This document shows positions 35,269 to 45,302 of a DNA stretch of 64,000 nucleotides, piece after piece (position 1 is the first letter of the stretch; every line of letters begins with the position of its first letter). Source of the DNA: Ophiosphaerella korrae. Taxonomy: Eukaryota; Ascomycota; Dothideomycetes; Pleosporales; Phaeosphaeriaceae. The DNA is taken from assembly GCA_028456385.1 (NCBI GenBank), contig JALNQF010000005.1, forward strand, positions 558,001 through 622,000, written 5' to 3'. The notes beneath the pieces were generated by a model. It did no database searches and was not told the origin of the DNA. It saw nothing but the letters and a program-made list of their open reading frames with translations. Made by a program: the position numbers and the translations under genes.

Positions 35269-35577
35269 GGTTGAGGCTGTTGCGAAAGGCTGGGGATACG
35301 TTGGGGCTTAAAACTGCTACCTGAAACTCTCTAATAAAGGCTGTTAATCGAGCGGCTATAGTTACAAAAATTTAGACAGTCTATTTATCTTATCGCTACT
35401 AACAGATCTACCCTTCCTTGCATATATTGTTCGCTGACCGCAGGCAAATACGAGGCTCTCACGAAATGGAGGAAGGTTCTTATCATAGATTGGCTTAGGA
35501 GGACATATCGCTCGACTAGATAGGTCTAGGACGTTGCCTGAATGTGGAAGCGCATGTCACCGATTGGTCGAACCCTG

Positions 35578-35916
35578 TCACTCTCGTGTCCGGTGTAGGT
35601 GGGGTAAACGACTATTTTCTGCCTTGCATCTGCCTTGTCTGGACCTAAATATGTCTGAGTAGACCACATTTCCGGGACAGATGCTCGGCTTGTTCAATTT
35701 GGGGAACTGACACTTATGCATAGCAAGTAGTATGGGATTTTCATACAGCGTCGTTTCCACTAGCCTACCCCCTCTCTCAGAATTGTCCCAAAGCTCTTCT
35801 TGTAGCGTCCAGAACTCCTCATCAAAATCGATTAGAATCGCTTCTCCATCGCGAATGAAAAAATTGTACTTGTTGATGTCTCCGTGTTTGATTCCCAATT
35901 TATGTAGTTTCAGCAA
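35578..35916 (-). pseudogene. Protein kinase-like fragment, 5' end cut off by a hAT relic
   Basis: 112 codons with KLGIKHGDINKYNFFIRDGEAILIDFDEEF, which is the catalytic loop (HGDIN..NF) and metal-binding DFD of a fungal kinase-like phosphotransferase (lipopolysaccharide-kinase/aminoglycoside-phosphotransferase type). The N-terminal lobe is missing: within about 60 bp upstream the sequence turns into hAT transposase on the opposite strand. It is a fragment, not a working gene. Confidence 0.7.
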
Positions 35917-35969
35917 TGTCAGCTAGATCGCTTCAGCACCTTCAACTTACTCTGCGACGGCGGCATCAG

Positions 35970-37122
35970 GTGGAATTCTACTTATTTGATGCTGTTGCGT
36001 TGCTATCAACTACGTAAGGCCATTGCGCGGTTTATCACCCAGTGGAGCCGCAAAGGCGACAGCCGACTCGACGAACAGGAGGGCTACTCCACCCAAGCAG
36101 AAGCCGATAACGGCAACGCAATTGGATAGGATGAGTGGGAGCAGGTGAAGGAGATCATCGATTTTTTACGCCCTTTTTATAAGATGACGCTGTCAATTAA
36201 AGGCAATAGCATCCGCGGTTCACTGGGGTGGCAGATCGTCAATCTGCAGTACTTGTGGGAGCACCTCCACGAGCAACAGCGCTGCGTCTTCCCTGGCTCT
36301 CACCCATGGCTTAAAAACGCCATTAAATATAGAATCTCTAAGCTGACGAATTATTTCGATCGCCTTGTGTTAGATCCACCTGTCTCCACTAGCTGTGTCG
36401 CCGCGATTCTCGTGCCCAGGCTCCGGTTACTGTGGTTTAAAACCCACTGGGCGCAGTATCTAAAGTACTATAAGAAGGCGGAGGCTTCCCTCCGGGAGGT
36501 CTTCAAACGCTACGTTGAGCAAGAGGAGCAATAGAAGGAGGTCCCTGCCACCGACGACAGCGATCTCCGCCGTCGAAAGATCCCCGCAGGTCAATATTTG
36601 GATGCGTCTTTTAAGGCGACGTTAAGCGTTAACACCTCGCTGCTCACTGGCCGGAGGACTCATAAACGTTATAAATTCCACACGGAACTTGAGGACTATT
36701 TAGATGAGGCAGCCGACGATATACTGCTTGCCGAAGAGGACAGCAAATCCGCTCACGCGATTCTACTGTATGGGCGCCCCATCCGGTGGTGGCAGCAGGT
36801 AGGGCAGAAGCGCTTCCCATTACTCTACAAGATCGCAATTGACTACCTGGTGATCCCCGGCACTAGCTGCGAGTGTGAGCGCTCCTTCTCCAAGGCAGGC
36901 AGATTAGTGACGACAGATCGCAATTCACTATCTGCGTGCGTTATTGAGGCCTGTCAGCTGCAGAAGGACTGGATTCTCCGTCGGATGGTGCCATCCGACC
37001 TCAATAACCAGGTGGACTATATACGCCGGAAGGACATCTCCCGAACGATCAATTCACCGTCTCGGGGCCCCCCTCCCCTCCAATCAGCACCCTCAGTTGC
37101 TGCCAGCAGCTTCAGCAGCTGA
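35970..37122 (+). pseudogene. hAT-family transposase, 5'-truncated with two TAG stops
   Basis: One frame from about 35975 to 37122, interrupted by TAG at about 36127 and about 36532. It contains the middle of a hAT transposase (DEWEQVKEIIDFLRPFYKMT; SHPWLKNAIKYRISKLTNYFDRL) and the C-terminal dimerisation domain (WWQQVGQKRFPLLYKIAIDYL, then IPGTSCECERSFSKAGRLVT). The BED zinc finger and N-terminal catalytic part are absent. GC content is normal, so heavy RIP has not occurred. Its 5' edge abuts the kinase fragment at 35578-35916. Confidence 0.85.
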
Positions 37123-37671
37123 TTGGGGCTCCCACCGGCCAGCAGCTGCCCGGCCTGCTTGCTGCCAGAACCAGTTGCGTGCTGATGGCAGTGCTGCCCC
37201 CTTGGGGTAGAGACCCGGATTTCCGACTTAGAATCAACTACGGCACGTGTGGTGGCATAAAATCAGGTACACCAGTCATTAAGTTACTACCTGAAGGCTC
37301 AAAATCAGGCACCCCTAGCTGATTACAGGCATAATCACAGAGCGTCTCTTCCCTGGGAGCGTCTTTCTCCTGGGAGCGTCTCACCTGTTGGTGCGACACT
37401 GGTATTTGCGGAGGATGGAATTTAAAGGACAGTCATCAGTGCAAAGTTCCTGCCGGAATACTGCTTAATTCGGTACGAAATGAGTGTTTTGGTTAAAGTA
37501 CAAAATGATCCAACTGATTTCCCCTCCCCTTTCCCTTCATCAGCATCTTCCACCTTCCCAATACCCGTTTAGGTGTCTCTGTTGCGGTAATAATCGCTAT
37601 TACTACATTGTTAGTAAACTTCTTGAGAGCTTTAAGCTGGCGATATAGTTCACCTACCCTAATACTAGAGA
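37123..37671. other. 3' flank of the hAT relic, no supported gene
   Basis: Contains GAGCGTCT and AAAATCAGG(T/C)AC short repeats (37258-37375). I could not define a terminal inverted repeat. Confidence 0.4.
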
Positions 37672-37929
37672 TTAGCAATATCGACACTGAGAATTGATCT
37701 GCGGTGCCTGAATAATATTTTTTGGCGCTGGGGTCTTGCAGAAGCCACTCTTTCCAGATGGAGTCGTTCGAGCGCCACACCGGTACGGCACTTCCTGGTA
37801 TAGATGACCACAGACGGACGAGTAGTAAACATACCAGCCGCAGGCACAACTGTTGGGGTTCGAGGGATCGTTAACCAGATGATTCTGGACATCAGATCCC
37901 ATTTGTGCCGCTGTAATTTGCGCTGCCAT
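37672..37929 (-). CDS. Small Cys-rich conserved-looking protein
   Basis: 85 residues with Cys at 28, 30, 40, 51, 64, 82 and 85 and His at 42. The pattern is CAC..C.H..CG..C..C..C in CACGWYVYYSSVCGH and SGFCKTPAPKNIIQ. No signal peptide, so it is probably an intracellular Zn-binding protein and not a secreted effector. Small fungal proteins with a C-G-H-x-Y-x-E plus FCKTPAPK arrangement are, to my knowledge, common hypothetical proteins. The function is unknown. Start at ATG 37927-37929; no intron needed. Confidence 0.6.
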   Translation of the reverse strand: MAAQITAAQMGSDVQNHLVNDPSNPNSCACGWYVYYSSVCGHLYQEVPYRCGARTTPSGKSGFCKTPAPKNIIQAPQINSQCRYC

Positions 37930-38707
37930 ATTGAATGAAGAGCTTTTGAAAACGATATCTGTGCAACTCCAAGTTGGAACGGAAACGGAAGGATGATGCT
38001 TGGTGCGATTGAGGACAATTGAGATTCTAGATATGATTACAACTTGCTACTTATAGTGGCCTATCCAAATCCTCGAAAGAAGGTTCAATCGGCCCCGAGT
38101 CCTTAATTTACGATCATTCTCAACAGGGTGATCACTGGCCTCTCATCTCGCGCGCTTCCAGGATTGGGATTGGTATGGATACGAGTACAGCCCGCGACTT
38201 ATGGCAGCTTCTGCGAATGCATGAAAGAGGCGTTAGTCGGTCTAAGTCTTTAATTGGACCATTACCTGTATGGTGATCTGTGGTGTCTCTTCTCATCGTA
38301 TCCACCGCGCTAGCATTACCCTGACTTCGCGACACCAAGAAGCGCCCGGATATGGGACTACTGTACGTTTGGGACGTTTTCGACCGTAGCCAATCCTCCA
38401 AAGTATTTGGCGCCGAGGCGTGTTCTGCTCCGGCTACCGCCAATTGTACTGGAGCATTTGGCGTTGAGGCGTGGGGGATTGCTTGGTTCCGGAAGAAGCA
38501 AGCGCCCGGCCTTAGCCGAGGATTTTCCGACAGGCTGAGGTGGTATATTATCGGGCGAGCTTTAAGTACGGACCTTCTGAATCAAGCCTTCACGGTTTTT
38601 TGCACCCTAAGAGGGGCCCATCCTTTCACTTCAAAAGCTTGGAGACACGCTGTGTCCGAACTCATCTTTCGTCCACATCAAATCTAATTTCTTTCCCTCA
38701 GTTTACT
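37930..38707. other. Intergenic between divergent genes, no supported gene
   Basis: The region holds the upstream sequences of the Cys-rich gene (minus) and the kinase-like gene (plus). A direct repeat of a (T)TTGGCG(C/T)(C/T)GAGGCGTG motif occurs at about 38407-38425 and 38459-38473. The frame upstream of 38708 is open but looks like 5' UTR. Confidence 0.45.
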
Positions 38708-39940
38708 ATGATCAAACCCGAAGAAAGGTTCATGTCCGAGGGCCAGGGTTATCTTGGGTCGAGCGAAAATCCTAAGACTGTAACCCATTGCAACGTTTGG
38801 GATTGGGATCAACTGCGCATGATCAAGGTCATAGGCACTGCCAAGCTCTTTCCACCTGACGAGGACGTCGAGGTTCCCATATTAGCGCGATTCGCTGATT
38901 ACCTATCACCCGAAGTTCGCGCGGTCACGGTCGATGATGAAGGCCTCATTACCGAAGTCTCCAACGATCCGGAACAGGACGATACTTATTTTATTGGATA
39001 TCCTCCCTTCTCGACCACCGAATCGCTTCATGGTTGCTCTGTTATACAGTACTCCAAACTGCAAGAGCTCGACCGGCTTGGACCAGGCGTTGATCTGTCA
39101 GGATACGATGACGAATCCGGATTTCCTCAAAAGGTTGCCTTCAAATTCAATCCTATTGGAAAGCCTCGGAGACTACAGATGGCATGGGATGAGCTTAACC
39201 TTCTCAAGAGTCTGCCGCCACATCCAAATATCGTACCATTCGATCGTGTAGTCCTCGAGGATGTGGAGTCTCGGGTGATTGGATTTACGATAAAATACAT
39301 CCCTGGTGGAACCCTCGATAATTCGAAGCAACCCTTTCGCTTTGAGTGGATACAACAACTCACCCAGCTTGTCGATTTCTTGAATCTAGACCTAGGAATC
39401 ATGCATCAAGACATTGCGCCCCGGAATCTACTCATCGATCCAGACACACAAAATCTTCTTCTCTTCGACTTTGACTGGGCTGCAAACGGAGAAAAAAATT
39501 TACTACAAGGGCGTGACGATATAGCTGGTGTCGTATTCACGTTATACGAGATCATCACTGGCGATACGTTCTTTACGAGCATCCCTCACTGGGATCGAAA
39601 TATGGAGACGGTTCAGAATATGTCAGAGTGGACCTGTAACCGGGAACTTGATTCCGACGTATTGACGTTCCGCAACTTTTTGAACGAATGGGTAACAACA
39701 CGAAGGTCTCCTGGTGATATGCAACGATACCTCGACGCACCCAACCGGCCCACATGGCCGGACCTGCCAACGCCCCCTGATTACAGTTTACCTTTCGAGC
39801 TTGGTACGACCGTGGACGGGGAGACGAATTGGGTCACGGGTCCTCGGACAAGGCGCACGGCAGTCGAGAAAGGACAATACATCTTTCACTGGGAAAGACC
39901 ACCCCAGAGTAGGCTCAAGAACTCCGGAAACGGTGTGTGA
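38708..39940 (+). CDS. Fungal kinase-like protein
   Basis: 410 residues from the ATG at 38708 (MIKPEERFMSEG); 56 further open codons upstream are not included because this Met starts the conserved-looking part. N-terminal region about 1-140 is unknown. A kinase fold follows: KVAFKFNP (VAIK-like Lys), ELNLLKSLPPHPNIVPF (alpha-C and His-Pro-Asn), FTIKYIPGGTLD (hinge), catalytic loop GIMHQDIAPRNLLID (Gln replaces Arg of HRD, Asp and Asn kept), and metal site LLFDFDWA (DFD instead of DFG). DDIAGVVFTLYEIITG matches the alpha-F segment. It is likely an atypical fungal kinase, active or a scaffold, and the substrate is unknown. No lesions. Confidence 0.75.
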   Translation: MIKPEERFMSEGQGYLGSSENPKTVTHCNVWDWDQLRMIKVIGTAKLFPPDEDVEVPILARFADYLSPEVRAVTVDDEGLITEVSNDPEQDDTYFIGYPPFSTTESLHGCSVIQYSKLQELDRLGPGVDLSGYDDESGFPQKVAFKFNPIGKPRRLQMAWDELNLLKSLPPHPNIVPFDRVVLEDVESRVIGFTIKYIPGGTLDNSKQPFRFEWIQQLTQLVDFLNLDLGIMHQDIAPRNLLIDPDTQNLLLFDFDWAANGEKNLLQGRDDIAGVVFTLYEIITGDTFFTSIPHWDRNMETVQNMSEWTCNRELDSDVLTFRNFLNEWVTTRRSPGDMQRYLDAPNRPTWPDLPTPPDYSLPFELGTTVDGETNWVTGPRTRRTAVEKGQYIFHWERPPQSRLKNSGNGV

Positions 39941-40590
39941 CAGTAGATTAGCTAAAGCGAAGGCACCTCCGGCTCAGAGTACTTTTGGTTGGGGCGCTGG
40001 ACGGCTATTTTGATATGATAATGGTCCATTGTCCACCTCTAAAGTCGACGTTAGGCTTCACCAGGAGCGGTAGACATCACGGTTCTATAAATTCTTCAAT
40101 CCAATACTAGATATTTCTGTGTCAGTCAGTACGTGTCGCCTGCACAGCCGTCAAACGCTACTCGCGCGGCCTCTCAGCTTCAGGCCTGCGCCCAGCAAGC
40201 CAAGTATGTTTTTGCCAACCTGTGTTTGACATCTGAGAAGGAGTCAGGCTATCAAAAGGAATTGAGATAGCAAAAGGTTGGAAGCAGGTGGTTCAAGGGC
40301 GTTGGTGCTCAAGGGCGTTGGAGGTTTAAGAGCGTTGGAGGTTCAAGAGTGTTGGAGGTTCAAGAGCGTTGGACTACTGGCTATTGAGTGGTAGCGATGG
40401 CAGCTACCAAGTATGCCAAGACTAAGTAGGACAGAAGTCCCTCCAACGGACTACATATACTTAGTATCCTAATTACTTATGCAACCACATGCAATCTATG
40501 AATTCACTACCAAACGTTACGTTCCATTACTGGCAATACTACCAACCAGATTCCAGCCACCTATGACGTCGGATTGTCCACTTCTGAGTA
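39941..40590. other. Intergenic with minisatellite, no supported gene
   Basis: Contains a tandem array at 40287-40373. Otherwise nothing recognised. Confidence 0.45.
40287..40373. repeat. Tandem repeat of GGTTCAAGAGCGTTGGA
   Basis: Five copies of a 16-17 bp unit (GGTTCAAG(A/G)GCGTTGGAG and close variants). Copies differ at one to three positions. Confidence 0.8.
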
Positions 40591-40800
40591 CTAGAGCTCG
40601 GTTCGGCGCCAATGCGGCTTGATTCTTTTTCCCATCAGCTTACGGCCATGGAGGATATATATTGGCGATGCGTAGTCGATGACCGGTGCTACCATCGCTT
40701 CGAATAGTGTCCTGGTGGTCTTCGGCGACATTCCTTTGATCCTCCGCACGGCAAGCGCTTGACAGAACGATATCCCTCCGTTTCTCCTCCCGGTGAGCAT
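40591..40800 (-). mobile_element. LINE reverse-transcriptase C-terminal fragment
   Basis: 69 codons with GMSPKTTRTLFEAMVAPVIDYASPI, the conserved C-terminal part of fungal LINE RT (GLSP..AR.L..A.VAPV.DYAS pattern). Only this part is present; it is a relic without its 5' part or RNase H. Confidence 0.6.
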
Positions 40801-40828
40801 GATTTAACTCGCTGCACAGCATGACCCG

Positions 40829-41232
40829 CTAGCTGTCAGTTCTTATAGCCTTCCTTAGTACGGTTAAGTTGCTCTCCATGGCCGCATCGTTCTCTAATCG
40901 GATATCGCCAGCTCGTTCCAAGGTGCGTGCTTGTGACTCCTTGAGCCTGGCTTTGAAACGACGACAGATGGCCTGTTGCATGGTTCCGGCTCGTTTGGGA
41001 GGTACGTCATTAGGCAATTCGTTGAGTAATTCGTCAGTCAAAGAGACTCTCCCTGATGGTGCTGGTGGATCCTGTACACCTTCGTGTGTAATTCTGGCTC
41101 GTTTACAGATGCTCCGTCAAGCAATTTGTCAGTCCTAAGAGAAGCTACCTGATGGTGGCGGGGGATCCCGTACTCCTTGGTGATGTTTTGTTCTGCGTAG
41201 CCCCTCTCACTCCACCGGCAGTCATCTGTCAA
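40829..41232 (-). pseudogene. Degenerate ORF pair with internal tandem repeat, unrecognised
   Basis: Two adjacent minus frames (40829-41041 and 41038-41232). The first has TDELLNELPNDVPPKRAGTM and RRFKARLKESQARTLERAGD, a helical, basic sequence. The second repeats the first in diverged form: TDKLLDG corresponds to TDELLNE. The DNA at about 41018-41104 and 41114-41195 is a tandem duplication. Position next to LINE RT suggests a mobile-element origin, but I do not recognise the protein. Confidence 0.4.
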
Positions 41233-41967
41233 CTTGCCCTGCCTTGGCTATATAGTCGTAGCGAGCTGGTAGGAAGTCTATCGATGTAGAGTCTCTTTAC
41301 AACTTGAGATATGAACAAAGTTAGATATTCAGAACTGTCACGGTTAGAGTCTCTCTTGCCTGACGTAAAGTCGCACCTCACCTGTGATGGGATGCGACTA
41401 CCTAGCATACACTAGTGCTGTTTACAGCCAACCGTGTATACATACTGTTCGTAGCCACACACAATACAACCTCAGTTCAATCCCCAACTTCTGCATATGC
41501 GCACTGTCAAAACCCCGACAAGAATTCTTCCATCTCTGCTTTCAGGTGTGATCTGTACCTCATGCGCGAAAATTATTACCAGTAGCTAAATACGCGTATG
41601 TGATGAGCAGCGGTCCTGGGACTGAGGATGAAAGGAAAGTATTGCCGGCACAGGGGTCAAAGAGCTAAGCCACGGAAGATTGTGTCCCGAAAATGGGATT
41701 AGTCAGTCCCCGACACCTCATATCCCTGCGAACTGATGGGGGCCCAAATTCAGACCCTCTTCATGCTGCTCAAGGATGAAATCAGGCACAATTAGAGGAG
41801 CTCAGGTTTGAATCAAGCAGATCACGCCGGCTAACGTTAGCCCAGGGCGAGCTCATGAGCCTGTTGGATCTGCTTAGGGTGGGGCTCAGTCTTGCTCAGC
41901 CGCTGCATGAGGAGGGCCTGATTCAGGGGCCTCGTTGCATGAGCGGGTTCTCAGATTAGAACTTTGG
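41233..41967. other. Intergenic, no supported gene
   Basis: No open frame with a domain. It includes GC-rich decayed sequence at about 41700-41950 that I cannot assign. Confidence 0.4.
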
Positions 41968-42339
41968 TCAAGGATTCTCAGATAAAAAGGCAGACGGTAA
42001 GGAAATATTAATACCTTTGTATTGAAAAGCTATATACGTTCTGCCGCCATTTTCGGCGGTATATGCCACCCTTTTCGTAGGGCGTTGTCGTTGGTGGTGA
42101 GTCTGTATGATACAACAAGTATCTACCCATATATACTTGCATTCGTGCTTTCTTGCTTCAGTCGCTAATCTAAGAATCTTTTTCCAGCCCTTTTTGGTCC
42201 GGTCGAAGTCGGTCGAAGCTTCCTGGAAGGTGACCTCCTCGGCGTCATCACCCCACGTGTGTGACAGTGCAGCGTATTCTGGGATATCTAAACCATAGAA
42301 TGACTCTAGCTTGAGAGTTTCGACGTTGAGTAAGCGCAT
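41968..42339 (-). pseudogene. HET-domain remnant (N-terminal half)
   Basis: The first 80 or so codons are a clear HET domain: MRLLNVETLKLE, YAALSHTWGDDAEEVTFQEA, GWKKILRLATEARKHECKYIWVDTCCI. In the family this is followed by ID(K)SSS.EL and the second half of the domain. Here the sequence turns into unrelated frame after WVDTCCI and stops; a splice donor GTATCA lies at the same spot, but I find no downstream exon. HET domains trigger incompatibility cell death. This copy is truncated and probably non-functional. Confidence 0.8.
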
Positions 42340-43036
42340 ATTTTGATATGGAAAGCAGTGTCGCTACGGAAACGGAATACGTGATCTGATAGTTCATGAC
42401 ATCAGCGAAGGCTAAGTGGGGTGGACATTTGCTATAATTAGGCAACAGTCAATCTTGACTAGCTTAACCTGGTTCAATCTCGATAACAGATCCGTCTAAC
42501 CAACCGGGGGTGTTTGTGTTGTGCTTTGTGCTTCCAGCACATGCAGATTGTTGATTCGCTAATCCGACCGCTGGCTGGTTAAGCCAACGCTGCAAGCCCA
42601 GTGGCATCATCGGAACCTCAGTCATTTTACAAAGGATCGCACTGCCTTTGAATATGTATTACTGGACTTTATTAATGTGCTACTGAGCGTTCGTGGTGGA
42701 AGAGGTTCACAGCAAAACACAACTTTCGTCGTGGGTCACCGACATTGGCATGTTATACAAGCAATCATTAGCGAAATCACTTCCAAGGTACAAAAATAAA
42801 GTGTACACAGTATTATTGAGTTTTTAGTGAAGTTGTCATGTTCCTCGAAGTGTTGTGGTTCTTCATTGTGCAACTTTATTTGCCTCGGTACACATCACTA
42901 CCTTCGATACATTGTCTTTTGACCATGTTGCAACCCCAACCTTATATAGCTAAGCTTCCAACCCCAACTCGTGCTTATAACTCTGAAGTTAACCCTCACC
43001 TCTGCATATGCTATATCTCGCAAGACACACATCAGC
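42340..43036. other. Intergenic, no supported gene
   Basis: Upstream of the HET remnant and of the hypothetical gene at 43037. Nothing else recognised. Confidence 0.4.
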
Positions 43037-43870
43037 ATGTCTATCCGGAACAATAACGCCAAGCGTTTCACTAAGCCATCTCGAAGGTCCCAGTTTATTC
43101 GAAACGAGTTGCATAAATCTGGGCTTGGACTCCAACGGCTTCAAGACATTGGAGAAGAAATTGAGCCCAGTAGTGGTTTTGAGGCAGTGAAACCACCACC
43201 AACACCACCTCTACAATCTGAATACTATCAGTTTGCGATTGACATCATAGATCTATACCTTGCAGATGTTGATACTAAAGCTTTCCAACTTTCATTTAAT
43301 ATTGAAATGAAGAACAATAGATTCAGCAACGACACTGAAGAGTTCCTTGGCCCAGAAGCTGCACCTGCAAGGCCCCAGCTAGCCAGCCGCGAGTCTTCAT
43401 TTTACTACGCACAACATGACAGAGGGACATTTCGTCAGCAACTTGGTGTAGAACTACACGTTGCCAATCCCTCACCAGTAGACTTTAATACAAAACACAC
43501 TTCCAAGCGCAACTGTATGATTTTTCCATCTTTTACTACTTATGGCGAGGCAGAAACATATTACGAAGCACCGACAGGGCTGATTGTGCACGCCGACTCT
43601 CTAGGATCCAGGACACAACGCATGAGCACGATTACGGTACTAAGTTCTATTCAGCCCATGCAGGTACTACAAGGAGACATATTATCAGAAATTGTGTGTG
43701 ATTGTAAGAGATGGGCAAGGGAACATTTGTCTGAATCTTCACTGGATATGCTTCGGGATTTTCGTGCCTTATGTGGCCGCTTTGGTGACAAGGCTGAGCA
43801 GGTTCTTGAACTTGTGGAGGATGTGGTGTGCCGAAAGATTTCAAGGGACATGTCTCGGTGCGTCTGTTAG
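43037..43870 (+). CDS. Hypothetical protein
   Basis: 277 residues from the ATG at 43037 (MSIRNNNAKRF); 22 open upstream codons are excluded because they carry no similarity and this Met has better context. The N-terminus is basic (KPSRRSQFIRNEL), a Pro-rich PPPTPP lies at about residues 54-59, followed by an acidic or aromatic stretch. The C-terminal 70 residues look helical with DCKRWAREHL and EQVLELVEDVVCRKI. No family recognised and no membrane or signal segment. The composition is like a real gene. The tail frame overlaps another plus ORF (43692-43964) that I treat as a shadow. Confidence 0.5.
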   Translation: MSIRNNNAKRFTKPSRRSQFIRNELHKSGLGLQRLQDIGEEIEPSSGFEAVKPPPTPPLQSEYYQFAIDIIDLYLADVDTKAFQLSFNIEMKNNRFSNDTEEFLGPEAAPARPQLASRESSFYYAQHDRGTFRQQLGVELHVANPSPVDFNTKHTSKRNCMIFPSFTTYGEAETYYEAPTGLIVHADSLGSRTQRMSTITVLSSIQPMQVLQGDILSEIVCDCKRWAREHLSESSLDMLRDFRALCGRFGDKAEQVLELVEDVVCRKISRDMSRCVC

Positions 43871-44224
43871 AAGAGCTTTAAAAGCTGTAGAAATTTGGAT
43901 TGATGCGAAAAAGCAGGAGGGCGCATCACGTATCTTGGCTAGTTATAATAGTTGCAACTTATAATAGAGCTACTCCATCCAATCAACCCCATTTAAACAC
44001 CATATTCATGTCTTTGTTAATATTTTCTCTAGTGCCCATAATGTGATTGTCTTAAGTAATGTGGTGTGGTGCTTTGTTAAGGCTTTATTCAGGATATAGG
44101 AAAGCTGCATCCCCCTCAAGGTCCTACCGTGCCCGTCGGTAAGATGAACACCCCTACTATCAGAACACCAAAAGTACGTCAACTTCAACGCCTCATAACT
44201 ATACCAATATAGATCTAATTTAAG
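43871..44224. other. Intergenic, no supported gene
   Basis: Short frames only. Confidence 0.4.
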
Positions 44225-44560
44225 CAGCAATTGGAGATATTAAATCGCGTAAGCTAGGAGAAGATTTTTTATATAAGAAAGTTGCTAAGATATATGGCGT
44301 AAACCAAGTTACACTGTCCCAAAGGCATAAAGGCTTAACAGCCTTAAATACAGCTGCTAGAATTAATAGGATAAAACTCAGCCTCCAATAGGAGCTAGAG
44401 CTTGTTTATTATATTAAAGATCTTGTAAAGAAAGGCCTACTACTTATAAGAAAGATAGTATAAAATTTTGCTTTAAGTATATGTTAGGAGGTAGCTAGAA
44501 GACAATAGTACTTGCCGTAGGCCATAGGAGATAGTGAAGGGATGACGAATAGTATTCAAG
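44225..44560 (+). pseudogene. Pogo/Fot-type transposase N-terminal fragment, degraded
   Basis: The plus frame reads a psq/CENP-B helix-turn-helix (VAKIYGVNQVTLSQRHKG) and then YYIKDLVKKGLLLIRKIV, the second HTH of pogo transposases (DWIKDLV.RGLPPTR.IV type), with several TAG/TAA stops. No DDE part follows. It is AT-rich and RIP-affected, and distinct from the copy at 26.9-28.6 kb. Confidence 0.7.
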
Positions 44561-45302
44561 GGTACCACTAGTATCTAAGAGAGAATAATACTTGCTTTAC
44601 TCTGTTCGCAAGTGTAGAGCCTTTTATGCACTGGTGTAGCGCATCTGCCCCGCTTTGGACTACAACTATACAACGTCATGATTTCTAGTGTATCGGCCCC
44701 GCCCCCGACTCGTACCAGAGTTCTCAAGAGTCTCGAGTATTCTGGGAACCTTCGTTACAGTGTCTAAGCTAGCTATTATATTTAGAACGTACTTTTACAA
44801 GAAATAACTATAAGATAACTCACCATAACTATAGGAAAACTCAGCCTAACTATGGGCCGAACATCGGCTGTATTACGGTGCCTCTTAGTTAGGCCCATGG
44901 AATCCTTGGTAAACCTATGGTTAGATGATATGCAGCCTGCAAGAAGGCCTCAGCCTGCTCTTCACTTTCTAGCTATACTACCAACTTTCATCTTTAAATC
45001 GTCTGCACCGTCTGAGTTGGACAGCTTTCATATTTATTTTGTATATATTTATCGAGCGTTGTTGTTATCGTATCGCCGCCCTCGTTGGACCGCTTCCCCG
45101 TCGGATTGCCCGCAATCACTGTATGACGTACCAGTCATTCCGGCCCCAAGCCCCTCGCGCCCGCTACTATTGAACGGAGTCCTTATTAGCCGGAAGACGC
45201 TTTTAGGCTTGCGTGCTGGGAGATGCGATCATGAGCACACCAAGGAAGTGTAACTTGCGCGTTACCAGTGCGTCTTGCTCCTGACTAGGTACTAAGAAAT
45301 CG
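44561..45302. other. Intergenic, no supported gene
   Basis: One plus frame of 133 codons (44852-45253) has no domain. It lies directly upstream of the C2 domain and may include that gene's lost promoter or first exon. Confidence 0.4.

Noticed and set aside
44852..45253. 133-codon plus ORF before the chimera
   Set aside because: No domain and no frame link to the C2 part.
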